Position numbers and translations under genes: made by a program. The notes under the pieces are model-generated. The model made no database searches. It was given only the letters and a program-made list of their open reading frames with translations, and had not been told where the DNA came from. Positions 42,676-54,400 of a DNA stretch of 64,000 nt are shown here, in pieces (position 1 is the stretch's first letter; every line of letters starts with the position of its first letter). The stretch lies in the NCBI GenBank assembly GCA_017311315.1, contig CM029664.1, positions 20,599,432-20,663,431 of the forward strand. The letters are read 5' to 3'. This stretch comes from Dendrocalamus latiflorus. Taxonomy: Eukaryota; Streptophyta; Magnoliopsida; Poales; Poaceae.

Positions 42676-45646
42676 ATGGCCTCCAGTAGCGAGCGTGGCC
42701 AGGCGGTTGGTGTCCCTGCCATCCTCCGGCGATCCTCGCCGTTAGAGGTGAAATACGCGCTCCAAGAGCGCGACCCGTCGGCGGCTGACCAGGAGCGGCT
42801 GGTGGCGGAGGAGGGAGGCACGTTCTCCGGCGAGCTAGGCCCTTCGCTCGTGACCGAGAAGACGATCCAAGGGCTCTTGCGCGCGGGGAAGTTGTCCGGG
42901 CGGCAGGACGTACGATTGCCCGCCGGCGACGAGACGGAACCGCATCCCGAGAGGTCGGAGGCGGTCGTATTCGTTGCCTTTTTCGACGCGGGGCTCCGGA
43001 TCCCAGCGGCGACCGTGGTGGGCGACGTGCTGCGGACCTTCGGGCTGGAGCTGGCGCAACTGACTCCAAACGCCGTGGCCCGGCTCGCGGTGTACAGCTG
43101 GGCCTTGCGCTCGGGGGCGTGCTGGCCCAGCGCGTCGCTGTTCGCCTATCTCCACGAGGCACGATGCCAGCCGAAGGGCCGGAAGGACGGGACGCTGTCG
43201 AGCTTCGGTAGCGTCTCTTTTATTCTTCGCTCGTCGTGCAAAAAGCTCTTCCCTGCGAACTCAACTCGCGGGAAGTGGGAGTCTTACTGGATGAAGCGGT
43301 GGTTCTACCACCGTGTGGAGAGCGGGAGCGGCCTTGAGTGCACAGGCCGACCAATCGCGTTCAAGCCCTCGCCCGGCCGAACGCTCGACGATGAGGACAA
43401 GCGGAGGGTCAAGCGGCTCGTAGGCGTGGCCGCCCGCCTCAACATGCGCGACCTTGCCGAAGAGTACGTGACGTACGGCGTGGCGCCGCTTGCCTACGAC
43501 TGGCGTCTTGCCGCCGAGAGGCATCGAGACGACAATGTCTCGCCGTGGGTTTGCTCGCTACCGGCGCCGCCCGGTCCCCGTAAGCCTCGATTGCGTCCCT
43601 CCTTTGTTGACGCGAAATGCGTTGTATGCTGATGCTATTCTCCTTTGCTTCAGGGATTTCCTTGGAGGAGGCGGAGCAAGCCGCGCGCGTATTCCTAGGG
43701 CCGTACACCGCCAGGGACCACGAGCAGCGCGCGTCTGCTATCGCCAAGGCAGGGCTGGGGCGAATAAACCACGTGTGCGAGGTCCTGGGCCTTGCCGCGC
43801 CGGATCGTGTCGCTCCAGACGATGGTGGAGCGAAGAAGAAGAAGGCCTCGTCTCGGAAGAGGGGCCGCAGCGGGGCGCCTGCCGCGCCTGCTGCTAGTGT
43901 TTCCGAGGGCGCGGCGGACGCGGAGTCAGACTCGGCGAGGTACGCCGATTCGGGCTTGGGTGGCGCAGGCGCCGAAGGCGAGGTGTCTTCGGCAAGCGTC
44001 CCGGACGGCGGGTTTGCCGCGGGCAGCCGGAGGGGGGAAGCCTCACCGCCCGCCGTAGTCGTCGAGGCGGACCCCGTGCGGACCGGCGATGCCGAGGTGG
44101 AGCCCTCGACCGTGCGGACCATGCTGTCTTTACCAACAGCGGCGGGGACCGAGGTGCCCCCTTTGACGACTGCCACCGTGGAACCTTCGCCCCCGGGCGC
44201 AGCAGCCGCGGGGTCTTCCCCAACCACGGCTGCGGGGGCGGTGGCGCTGCTGGCCGCCCCGGCCAAACGGCCATGTGTGCGGCCGGAGCTCCACCGGACA
44301 CCGCGGGGGTTCGTCGTGGCTACGGGCATCAGAAGCTTGTGGGACTCCAGCGCAAGCACCGGGGGCCCCGTGGCCTATGCGCCATCTGCCCCTCTGGCCA
44401 CACCGTCCGCCGCGCAGGGACAGCCGTCGTCCTCCTCGAGCGCGGAGGCCTCCGCTCGCGGCGGGAGCATTCCTTCTGCTACCAAAGGTAGGGTGGCTTA
44501 GCTTACTCTGGTGTATGCTTTTATGCCTTGGGGTGGTCACCCGCATCCTTATTTACAGCGTTGCTCATTCCGGAGGGGGAGCATCCGACGGAACACGGGG
44601 CCTCTGAGCACGTGAGCCCTGCGGACTTCGTGCCGCCTCCGGAGACGCTGAGGGCGTGGCGCGGGATTGTGAATGACGCGGCCACGAGCGTCGACCCGCA
44701 AGTGCTGCAGGCCTACGGTGCGGGGCGCCTCGAGGACGCTTTCGAGGTGTCTGGGGTGAGGGTAAGTACTCATGCGACCACGCCTGAGCTTAGCTGAGTT
44801 TGCTAAGTCTTTTCCCTTCTACAGACACTCGTGCTGGGGCAGGCCCTGCAAACGGCCTATGCTCGTAGCCAAAAAGCGCTCGAGGATAGGCTGCGGGCCG
44901 CCGAGGGGGAGCTGCGCAAAGCCTCTGGCGCCCGCTCTGCCCAGGACGCCCGTATCCGCCAGCTGGAAGCGGAATGCGCCGAAGCGAGGGCGCACGCCGA
45001 GGGGCTTGTTGCGTCGGCGCAGGAGTCAGCCGCAGCAGCTGCTGAACAAAAGTTCGCGGCGGAGCGGGACGGGCTCCTGGAGCAGGTCGCCGCGCTAGAG
45101 AAGGAGAAAGGCGAGCTTGCCTTGACTCTAGCGGAGCGCAACCGGACGCTGGGCGACGCCTCGGTGGTTGCCTGGGACGCCATGCAAGCACTGGAGAGCC
45201 ATCTTCAAGGGCTGGTGGCGGAGGTGCCGGGACGCGCCTTCGGTCCGGAGGAGCTGTCTTGGACGCTCCGCTGGGTCGGGGATGCCGCCAACGTCGCGTG
45301 CGACGCGGCGACGTCCTTCGGCACCCACTGCGCGTATACGTCGGCATGCTTGGTGTGCGCGCTCCTGCAGCACCGCGGTTGTACGCACGTCGCCGCGCTG
45401 GATGATCCCCAGCTGGAGATGCCTGGCGGGGCCGGAGTGATGTCCGGCGCCGTCCGCTCCGCTCGCCTTGCCCTCGGGCCCTTCTTCGACCGGATCTGGG
45501 GTCGCGTCGGGCCGGAGGCTGCACGGATCGAGCTCCGGAAGTCGCTCTACGGGACGGGGAGCCTCGGCCAATTTCTGGACGGGGTCCCTCGACGCGACGA
45601 TGGTGGCGCTGGGCCCTCCGAAGGCGCTGGGAACCCGCAGGTCTGA
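42676..45646 (+). CDS. Element B antisense spliced gene, PF04195-like protein, 920 aa
   Basis: Four exons (42676-43579, 43654-44487, 44559-44761, 44825-45646) with GT-AG introns of 63-74 bp give a frame of 921 codons including the stop. Exon boundaries and phases match those of A's copy. Residues about 90-290 (AVVFVAFFDAGLRIP, LAQLTPNAVARLAVYSW, WMKRWFYHRV) resemble Pfam PF04195, a domain known mostly from grass gypsy elements and of unknown function. A basic KKKKASSRKRGR near residue 360 could be a nuclear signal. Residues about 380-600 are low-complexity Ala/Gly/Pro/Ser. Residues about 650-745 form a coiled coil, and the end is a globular region with HCAYTSACLVCALL. The gene is antisense to gag and has an AATAAA signal after its stop. 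Its retention in an element that has lost pol suggests a role in the element's cycle, which is inference. Confidence 0.82.
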
Positions 45647-45697
45647 CGCCGTGGTGCTTAGGTGTAGGCGCGTGTTGTACTGTTCCTTGTCTTTGCG

Positions 45698-45703
45698 AAT
45701 AAA
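45698..45703 (+). terminator. Poly(A) signal of element B antisense gene
   Basis: AATAAA lies 52 bp after the stop codon at 45646, followed by a T-rich stretch, consistent with 3' end formation before the tandem array. Confidence 0.55.
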
Positions 45704-46049
45704 GTACACACTTGCTACTTGTATTCTGACTTTCGCCTATATCCCGGGCAGCTTCCTTGCTGGGACCGGCTTCGTGCGGCCGACCTTTCAACCCGTCGAC
45801 GCCTTCGACGCTGGCGAAGGGCCGAAGAGTCGCTCGACTTTTGGGCGAGCCGGCCTGCTTCGAGCGAGGCCCCAACTTTAGCGCGTGTTAAGGACGAACC
45901 CGTGGGGTAGCGGCTTAGAGCGGCTGGGATGTTGCTGGACCTTTGTACATGTGATTCTTCCGGTATGCAAACTTCCTGGCATTTTAAGATATGCGCTGCG
46001 TGTTGATGCCGCCGTTGGCGAAGTAGCTACGCCAGGGTTCCGTAGAGCG

Positions 46050-47035
46050 GACAGTCCGCAGACTGACGTATGCGGAGGCAGACCTCCGCGGTTTGCCTTG
46101 CTTTATAGTGTGGAGACTCGCGCGTGCGGAGGCAGGCCTCGACGCTACGTCTTATTTAGAGTCCGTAGACTAGTGCGTGCGGAGGCGGACCTCGACGCTA
46201 CGACTTCCTATATAGTCCGGAGACTCGCGCGTGCGGAGGCGGACCTCGACGCTACGTCTTATTTAGAGTCCGTGGACTGGTGCGTGCGGAAGCGGACTTC
46301 GACGCTACGTCTTCTTTATAGTCCGGAGACTCGCGCGTGCGGAGCTAGGCTCGACGTTACTTCTTATTTAGAGTCCGCGGACTAGTGCGTGCGGAGCTAG
46401 GCTCGACGCTACGTCTTCTTTATAGTCCAGAGACTCGCGCGTGCGGGGCTAGGCTCGACGCTACGTCTTATTTAAAGTCCGTGGACTAGTGCGTGCGGAG
46501 CTAGGCTCGACGCTACGTCTTCTTTATAGTCCGGAGACTCGCGCGTGCGGAGCTAGGCTCGACGCTACGCCTTATTTAAAGTCCATGGACTAGTGCGTGC
46601 GGAGCTAGGCTCGACGCTACGTCTTCTTTATAGTCCGGAGACTCGCGCGTGCGGAGCTAGGCTCGATGCTACGTCTTATTTAAAGTCCGTGGACTAGTGC
46701 GTGCGGAGCTAGGCTCGACGCTACGTCTTCTTTATAGTCCGGAGACTCGCGCGTGCGGAGCTAGGCTCGACGCTACGTCTTATTTAAAGTCCGTGGACTA
46801 GTGCGTGCGGAGCTAGGCTCGACGCTACGTCTTCTTTATAGTCCGGAGACTCGCGCGTGCGGAGCTAGGCTCGACGCTACGTCTTATTTAAAGTCCGTGG
46901 ACTAGTGCGTGCGGAGCTAGGCTCGACGCTACGTCTTATTTAAAGTCCGTGGACTAGTGCGTGCGGAGCTAGGCTCGACGCTACGTCTTCTTTATAGTCC
47001 GGAGACTTGTGCGCGCGAGGGCGTCCCCCCGGTGC
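46050..47035. repeat. Element B internal tandem array, about 52-bp units
   Basis: About 18-19 units share GTGCGGAGCTAGGCTCGACG with A's array, again alternating TTTAAAGTCCGTGGACT and TTTATAGTCCGGAGACT variants. The leftmost units carry GAGGCGGACCTCGACGC instead. It lies between the 3' ends of the antisense gene and the gag-protease gene. Confidence 0.92.
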
Positions 47036-47043
47036 GTCTTTTG

Positions 47044-47282
47044 TTTATACTCAGACCCGTCACCTTTGGCTATGGCGAGTGCACACGCGAACGTGCGTCT
47101 TTGGTTTACACTCAGTCCCGCCCCCCTGGCAACGGTGAGTGCACACGCGAACGTGCGTCTTTGGTTTATACTCAGTCCCGCCCCCTGGCAACGGCGAGTG
47201 CACACGCGAACGTGCGTCTTTGGTTTATACTCAGTCCCGCCCCCCTGGCGACGGCGAGTGCACACGCGAACGTGCGTCTTTG
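47044..47282. repeat. Element B second tandem array, 59-60-bp units
   Basis: Four units start near 47044, 47104, 47164 and 47223 with TTTATACTCAG or TTTACACTCAG and share GAGTGCACACGCGAACGTGC. The same motif is not repeated in A. Confidence 0.9.
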
Positions 47283-47537
47283 GTGTATGCTGCGGGGGCG
47301 CGCACGTTGGCCAAGCCGGCGCGCGCCCTCACCGCGTGCTTGCGTGTGACGAAGAAAAATTAGCGGCAAACGGCGAACTTCATTACATCCCCGTTTGCGC
47401 GGGTGAGCAACTACAAAGGGTGAATATACTGACTGTTTGCCCTTGGTGCGGCCGCAGCCTCTAGTCGCTAGACATCTGCAGGGCCCGCGCAGGCGCCTAT
47501 GGATGACCCCGCGGACCTCCGCGCTGTGACGCCGGCT

Positions 47538-49981
47538 CTAAGAGCGTCGTTGGGCTTCGCGACGCGGGCACCTGGTGCCTGGCTCGATGCGCCGGGCCAT
47601 ATCCTGGTCGCCTCGGACGGTGATGATGGTCCGGGGACCCGGGATCTTCATGCACAGATAGCCGTGGTGTGGTACCGCGCCGAAGGAGTTGAGGATTGAG
47701 CGCCCTAGTATGGCATTGTAGGGATACGGAAGGTCGACCACGTCGAAGGTGGCATCTTCGATCCGCACATTGTCATCGCCGCCGAAGGAGACTTGAAGGC
47801 CGATTTGGCCCAGCGCCCGCAGGGGCTGTCCCCCGAAGCCCTGCAGTGGGATTCCCGAGGGCCCCAGGCGGCTTCGAGGGATCCCCATCTGGTCGAAGGC
47901 CGCCGCAAACAATACGTTCGCGGAGCTACCACCGTCCACCAAGGCGCGCCCCACGTCGCATCCCGCGATGGTGACCCGGATGACTAGGGGGTCCTGATGA
48001 GGGAAGTCCACACCTTGGGCGTCATCGGGTGTGAATGTAACTTCGTGCTGCGCCCACTCCGGCGGTGCTTGCGCTGGGTATGCCGCCACGTGATGTAGTC
48101 TTCGCGCGTAGGCCTTCTGCTGCCGTGCCGAGGCGAATTCCAGTGCAGAGCCTCCGGATATGACGTTAATGACCCTGCGGTAGGTTGCGTCCGGGGCCTG
48201 CAACGACAGGAGGCCCTCCCGAGGCTGCTGTACGTGAGCTTGGATCCGTAAGGCGCCTTCCTGGGGTTGCATCCCTTGCGCCTGTACCTGCATCTCTTGC
48301 GCCTGTACCTGCATGGGGGCCTCGTATGGGAATTGGACGTGGGCCACCGCAGGCGGGCGCGCCTCCGGGTTCCTGTCCCTAGCGACGCTATCGCGGAGCG
48401 CCGCGATGGAGGTGCAGGTGCGGGTATCATGATTACCGCGGCCGTGGACTACGCACCATAGTCCCTGATGCTGGTCGTCGTAATCTCCACGACCCTTATC
48501 GTCGCGGCCTCTGCCACGGCCGCGCCCCCGGCCACGACGCCCCCGGCCGCCTCGGCCCGCTGGAGCACCCTCGTCGGACCCGCCTTCGATGTCGAGGACG
48601 TACCGGTTTCGCCTCGACCTTTGCTGACCGCGCTTGGGCTGATCGGACGACTCCTTATGCGAGTTGTCCCTGCGGTCGGGCGCGTCCCTGGATGACTCCT
48701 GCTTACGCTTTCCCTTCGAAGAACCGCCCTTCGGCGGATCTTCGGCTTTTGCCGAGGCTCCGGCCTGGTTGGTGTCGGAGTCGTCACCTTGCCTTCGCCG
48801 CGCATCTTCCTCCGCCCTGGCATATTCTTCCATCTTGTCGAAGAGCTTCGCCACCGTCTTGATCGGCTTTCGTGCATTGTATTCGGCCATCGGGCCCGGA
48901 CGAAGGCCCTGGATGGCTGCATTGACGATGGTGGTCTCGTTGACGTCTTTCACTTGACACCGAATCTTGGCGAAGCGTTTGAAGTAGTCCCGAAGCTTCT
49001 CCGAGGGTTTTTGCTTCACGGCAAAGAGTTGGTCCGCGTCGACTCGGTCGACGTAGTTTCCTTGGAAGTTGTTGTGAAGGCGGACGCGGAGCTGCTCCCA
49101 CGCGTAGATGGAGCCCGGCTCTATGGTAAAAAACCAAGAGAGCGCCACCCCTTGTAGCGCGAGGGGGAGTCCCTTTGCCTTCGTGGTGTCGTCTCCGCCC
49201 GCGGCTTCGATCGCGGTTTCGTATACGCGCACGAACTCACGGGGGTCCGTGTCGCCTTTGTACGAGTCGATGGCGCTAGGAAACTTGCAGTCTTTGGGCC
49301 ATGCGGCATGCGGCTGGACGTGGGGGCTTCGCGACTGTCCGCCCTCTCCGGCGTGGGCTCGAACGCGACCACTGGCGCGGCCTGCTGACTCCGAGCCTCT
49401 TGCATATCTCTGACGGCTCCGCGAAGGTCCCCTAGCTCCCGCTGGAACGCGTTGAGAGCCGCCAGCAGGGCACTTTCCATCGCCGGTGCAGGCGGGGTCG
49501 CCGGTACTCCCGGCGGGCGGATCGGCGCGGGGACGACCGCGTCGCGAGGTCCCGAGCTGCCGGTCGCTCCGTCGTGGCTACTTCGGACCGCCCGATCCGC
49601 GCCGCCGGCGAGGGTTGCCGTGGGGGCGGCGAGGCCGGCTGTCGTTGCGTCGGCGGGGTCGGTTGTCGCCGCACCCGCGTCGACGTCTTCGACCGCGGGG
49701 TCGGCCGCAGGGCCCGTCCCCGCAACGCCGGTAGCGGGGCGGGTCGTCGCGGTGCCGGTGCCGGGGGCGATCGTCGCGTCGCCGGTGATGAGGTTGGTCG
49801 TCGCGGTGCCGGTGACGAGGTTGGTCGTCACCGGGCGAACGTCGGCGTCTTCGGCCACCACGCCCGCATCGACACCCGTGTCCGCCGCTGCCGATGCCGA
49901 AGCCCTGGTACTCATACGACGCTCCGGGCCGACCGCCTTCTTTCCCTTCGCCGCCGCTGAAGAAGCTTTTTTCGGTGCCAT
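47538..49981 (-). pseudogene. Element B gag-protease, single frameshift
   Basis: The minus strand opens with ATG at 49981 (MAPKKASSAA) and a long Ala/Thr/Val low-complexity region, then LRGAVRDMQEARSQ. Near 49310 a small deletion relative to A shifts the frame. The remaining about 590 codons are open to the stop at 47538 and contain the gypsy gag core (DTDPREFVRVYETA, NAAIQGLRPGPMAEYNAR), a C-x2-H-x4-H-x4-C knuckle-like motif (CVVHGRGNHDTRTC), and the protease with LVDGGSSANVLF and NAILGRSILNSF. The protein ends shortly after protease; no RT, RNase H or integrase follows. The knuckle differs from the common CCHC form in both A and B. Confidence 0.87.
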
Positions 49982-50013
49982 CCTTCTTCTTCGGTCTTCA
50001 GGCTTGTCCTGTC

Positions 50014-50032
50014 CTCCCCACGGACGGCGCCA
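50014..50032 (-). other. Element B primer-binding site
   Basis: Read on the minus strand, TGGCGCCGTCCGTGGGG starts two bases after the 5' LTR. It begins with TGG as expected for pairing with a tRNA CCA end. The matching tRNA was not identified. Confidence 0.65.
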
Positions 50033-50034
50033 AC

Positions 50035-50281
50035 TGTTGTGGCTACAGACCAAACAGAGAGAGAGATGGTAGTGGAGAGTGATGAAGATAAGTGTAATGG
50101 CCGGGGGTCCTCCCCATGGCTTGCTCGTATATATACATACACATGAGGAGTGCTTTTACAGTTATACCCTTACATCTGGTTAGCCCTCTGGGGGCAGTTA
50201 TGTCATTACGCATGGCCTATTCCGGGCCTTATAATCTCCTTCCAGGCCTGCTGGGTTTAGGTGGGGGCCATCCCTACGACA
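50035..50281 (-). repeat. Element B, 5' LTR
   Basis: 247 bp, paired with 41162-41407. Confidence 0.93.
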
Positions 50282-50286
50282 CCGCC

Positions 50287-50312
50287 GCTGGTGGAGCTTT
50301 TTTTGGTGCCAT
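50287..50312 (-). pseudogene. Element A gag, first codons
   Basis: MAPKKAPP starts at ATG 50312 (minus strand). The frame continues into the CCGCC duplication and is cut by element B, resuming at 41161 with alanine and lysine codons that match B's own gag N-terminus. Confidence 0.82.
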
Positions 50313-50346
50313 CTTTTTCCTTCGGTCTTCAGGCTTGTCTTCGTCC

Positions 50347-50364
50347 TCCCCACAGACGGCGCCA
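50347..50364 (-). other. Element A primer-binding site
   Basis: TGGCGCCGTCTGTGGGG on the minus strand, two bases after the 5' LTR, nearly identical to B's site. The tRNA is not identified. Confidence 0.65.
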
Positions 50365-50366
50365 AC

Positions 50367-50617
50367 TGTTGTGGCTACAGACCAAACAGAGAGAGAGATG
50401 GTAGTGGAGAATGATGAAGATAAGTGTAATGGCCTGGGTCCTCCCCATGGCTTACTCATATATATATATATATACACATGAGGAGTGCTTTTACAGTTAT
50501 ACCCTTGCATCTGGTTATCCCTTCTGGGGGCAGTTATGTCATTACACATGGCCTATTGTGGGCCTTATAATCTCCTACCAGGCCTGCTGGGTTTAGGTGG
50601 GGGCCACCCCTACGACA
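50367..50617 (-). repeat. Element A, 5' LTR
   Basis: 251 bp, paired with 22729-22973. A longer TA microsatellite accounts for the length difference. Confidence 0.93.
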
Positions 50618-50622
50618 CTCAT

Positions 50623-51488
50623 CATTTCATGTGAAAAGCTCATCATTTTATGTGAATGATATCCCAGCCCAAAAATATTTCTAAGCTAGACTAAGCATCT
50701 GCTGTCCATAAAGTCTCTAGCCATACTATTGTACCAACTAGAGTTTTTAATCTATGGTGACAAGGTATCGATGAATTCAATATCAATGGAGAAATTAACA
50801 AGTAGGCAATAACTAAATTTAAAACTGAATTGAAATACGTTGAATAGAAATATGCATGCAGAATAATTTAAAACAACATAATTTTATTTACCGGAGACGG
50901 CCAGCGGCGAGGGGTGGAGGAGCGAGAGGGCATGGAGGGAATGCGGGGGCGACGCGGGACTTTACCGGAGACGGCCAGGAATGGCCGGCGGCGAGTGTGG
51001 CGGCGAGGGCGCTTCGGTCCTCTGGCGCAGCGGCGCTCCGGTGGCCGGGGAGCACGGCGGAGAGGTGGAGGGGCTTCGCGGCGAGGCGAGGAAGCCGAGG
51101 GGGTCGACGGTGAGGCGCGAGGATGGTGGAGGGGTCGGCAATTTCTCACCAAAGTCTGGGGCGGCGGTGAAGGCGGAGGCGCACGGCGCAAGGGCTAGTG
51201 GAAGCTCAGGAAGGGAAAGGGGGCGGAGCGAGGTGCGGTGAGGACCGGGGAAAGCCGGGAGGGGTTTAAATAGGCTCGGGGAGGGGTAGGCCGGCGACGA
51301 TTTGTCGCCGGAGTAGTCGGGGAGGTGGCGGCGGTTGCGGGTGGCGCGGAGAGAGGGGAATGTGGGGCGCGGGGCGCGGAAATGGGGGAGGAGGTGGCGC
51401 GGAGAGAGGGGAATGTGGGGCATGGGGCATGTGGAAGTGGGGTCGTGGGGCGGCGCTCACGCGGGAAGGAGGTGGCGCGGGGAGAGCG
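50623..51488 (-). repeat. Element D, middle part
   Basis: Continues D after element A. The right half (50885-51488) is a GC-rich sequence of short G/C-rich repeats (GGCGCGGAGAGAGGGGAATG occurs twice near 51345-51420). No gene is seen. Confidence 0.6.
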
Positions 51489-54400
51489 CACTACAAGAAA
51501 TTTGAGCATCGGTGATGATACGTATTTGTCACAAAATCATGGATTTTTGTCATAAAAGCATAATAGTGACGATTTTCTTGCGTCACTCGGATCGTCACAG
51601 ATTCTGCGTCATAGAATGTTCTTAGTGACGATCATTGGGAAATCGTCATAAAATAGTACACATTTATGACGAATAACAGATCGTCATACAATAATATTTA
51701 TGACGATTTACTTAGTGTCATAAAATATTTTCTATGACGATACCGTTATGTGGTCCAGGACGTGTAATTTATGACGAAATTATTCATCATGAATATATTT
51801 GCAACGTCACAAAATTTAATCCAGACATACATGAATGACAAAAAAAGTCATGAACAGTAGCATAATTCTCCAGATAATCACCATAGAATTGTTCCATCAA
51901 AGCATATAGAATTAATTGACATTTATCCAATACATGCCATTACAATCATTGGTTCAACACAATTGCTTCCTGTGCAATATGACTACAACAATCAAACAAT
52001 AAAATTGCATTCCTCAACTACATAGCATCAACAATCTACATACACACACATTAATACTAATCTCATCAACAATCTGCATTGCTGCTTTATATAACATCCC
52101 TCCTCTCATCCATTTCATACTAATCTCATCTGATTGTCTTCTCTCACATTTCCTTTGTAAGTATGTCTGCATATGGTTTTTGGGGCAAAGCAAGGGGACT
52201 GAAAGGTGCAATACCTATTATCAGACTTCAGAGTTATCCAAGGGAAATATCCATAGAGTGAATCATTACCTCTTGGCATCATTTGATGATATAGAGAAGT
52301 TCCGACTGAGCCATTTGTATGAAATCTGTTAGCAAAGCACACATAGAATGTGGGAACATTAGCCACCAAGTAAGCAATCCCAACTAACTGAACAATGGTC
52401 AACGCAGAAACCACTAAACAATCAACAAAAACCTCAAGTGACAAGATAATTCATTGATTCATTGTATGGAGATTGAGTTACACATTTGCAAGTAATACCC
52501 AGAACTTGATGCTAACAAATTACAAAGTTGAACTTTCTGAACTTGCTGAGCTACCATAAACCACAACTTCTGTAAGAATGCAAAGCCACCCAACCCACAC
52601 AACAGTCGAGCGTTCCATCTCATTTCAACAAAAAAACACTCTTTGTTGGCATAGCCGAAATCAGCTCACCCTAACTTAGACAAACCCGTGCACACTACAC
52701 CCTCCTGAACAATATATTCAGTGGGATCGCAGTTTCCCCATGTATATTAATCAACTGTAATGCGATTTTCATCATGCATGATCACGAACAGGGAAGCAAT
52801 TAACATTCTCTAAGTGAAGTTCCTCTCAGAAAATTAATCAATACGCTAGTGACTACAAACTAGCGAATTAACTCACATAAACTCTTGAAAATCCGTACTG
52901 TCAATAACCTAAATACTACTAGTAGTGCATTTTAAGCTGAAAAAACTAATAGCTATATAACTACTTACTGCAATTAGGCAGCTTATCATTAGCATTCTCA
53001 CAAATCATAGCTTGTCCATGCTCTGAGGCATCTGATCAATCCCCTTTCTTGCTGCAAGTACCAACAATATAATTAAATCAGTTACAAAGAACAGGTAAAG
53101 CTCATCAAAGTTACAATATGAGAAAATAATAAACATGCTTCATCCCAGGCCAGACGGGGGAGGAGGAGGTTGGCAGCGTCGGCGTCGGAGTCGGGGATCA
53201 AACCCTAGATCGCCGCAGCGCAGAGGGGGGAGGAGGAGGCAAGCCAGAGAGAGACGAGGGCGTCGGGAGGAGGACGGGGGGCGGTGGGCGGCCGCGAGGA
53301 GGACAGGGGGCGGTGGGGGCGGCCGGGCGGCAGCCGGCGGGGAGGAGGATGTGGGAGGCGGCTGACCGAGAGGAGGACGGGGGGTGGTGGACGCCCGCGA
53401 GGAGGAGGAGGCGGATCTGGGGGTGGAGGAGGAGGCCGGCGGCCGGGTGGGGGGCGGAGGAGGCCCGCAGCCGGGTGGGGGGCGGACGAGGCGAATGGAA
53501 GAGGAGGAGGCGGATCTGGGGGCGGACTGGCGGAGGAGGAGGCCAGCGGCCGGCTGGGGGCGGAGGAGGAGGCCGGCGGCTGGGTGGGGGCGGAGGAGGA
53601 GGCCGGCGCCGGGTGGAGGCGAAGGCGGAGGCCGGCGGCCGGGTGAGGCGGATGGAGGAGGAGGAGGCGGGCCGTGCGAGCGGGAGTGCTAGAGGGGGGC
53701 GGAAGTCGCGGAGAGTTATCGCGGGGGGGGAGGAGGAGGCCGGCGCCGGGTGGAGGGGCGGAGGAGGCCCGCGGCCGGGTGGGGGCGGAGGAGGCGAATG
53801 GAAGAGGAGGAGGCGGATCTGGGGGCGAACTGGCGGAGGAGGAGGCCAGCGGCCGGGTGGGGGCGGAGGAGGAGGCCGGCGGCCGGGTGGGGGCGGAGGA
53901 GGAGGCCGGCGCCGGGTGGAGGCGGAGGCGGAGGCGGAGGCCGGCGGCCGGGTGAGGCGGATGGAGGAGGAGGAGGCGGGCCGTGCGAGCGGGAGTGCCA
54001 GAGGGGGGCGGAAGTCGCGGAGAGTTATCGCGGGGGGGGGGGGGGGGGCGGAGGAGGAGGCCAGCGCCGGGTGGAGGCGGAGGCGGAGGCCGGTGGCCGG
54101 GGGGAGACGGAGGCGGAGGCCGGCGGCGGGGTGAGGCGGATGGAGGAGGAGGAGGAGGCGGGCTGTGCGAGCGGGAGTGCCAGAGGGGGGCGGAGTCGCG
54201 GAGGGGGACCGGGGGTGATATACTCAGTTTATTATTTCTAGATGGCCCACATGTCAGTTTGTTTCACAATGGCCCCATTCGCCCTAACTTTTTTTTGACA
54301 ATACTTTTTTCGTCATCCAATAAATCGTCACGAATAATAATTTTTTTGATGACGAATATAAACAATCATCATGGTTTTCTGTATATTCTGTGACAAATAT

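Larger units (their letters stand above)
41162..50281 (-). mobile_element. Element B: non-autonomous gypsy relative of A (gag-protease only)
   Basis: LTRs 41162-41407 and 50035-50281 flank a 9.1-kb element, itself flanked by CCGCC at 41157-41161 and 50282-50286. Its order is that of A without RT, RNase H and integrase: 5' LTR, primer site, gag, protease, tandem arrays, antisense spliced gene, 3' LTR. It inserted into A about ten codons after the gag ATG, in the same orientation. Its LTR pair differs by two substitutions and one indel. LTR, primer site, gag and antisense gene are all clearly related to A's, so A-type proteins could have mobilised it. Confidence 0.93.
22729..50617 (-). mobile_element. 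Element A: Ty3/gypsy retrotransposon with antisense gene
   Basis: LTRs at 22729-22973 and 50367-50617 begin TGTTGTGGCTACAG and end CCCCTACGACA on the plus strand; the retroviral genes are on the minus strand. CTCAT flanks the element at 22724-22728 and 50618-50622. Without its insertions C and B it is about 10.5 kb. Order on the minus strand: 5' LTR, primer site, gag, protease, RT, RNase H, integrase, tandem array, antisense spliced gene, 3' LTR. Gag and pol carry multiple lesions although the LTRs differ at only two bases plus a TA-repeat length change. Confidence 0.92.

Noticed and set aside
50858..51509. Pro/Arg/Ser-rich frames on both strands of element D
   Set aside because: They follow GC-rich simple repeats within an LTR and have no domain or partner frame elsewhere.
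53135..54393. Several long plus-strand open frames encoding Gly/Arg/Glu-rich proteins
   Set aside because: They read the G-rich minisatellite of element F in different frames; the proteins are repeat translations without domain, start context or conserved frame.
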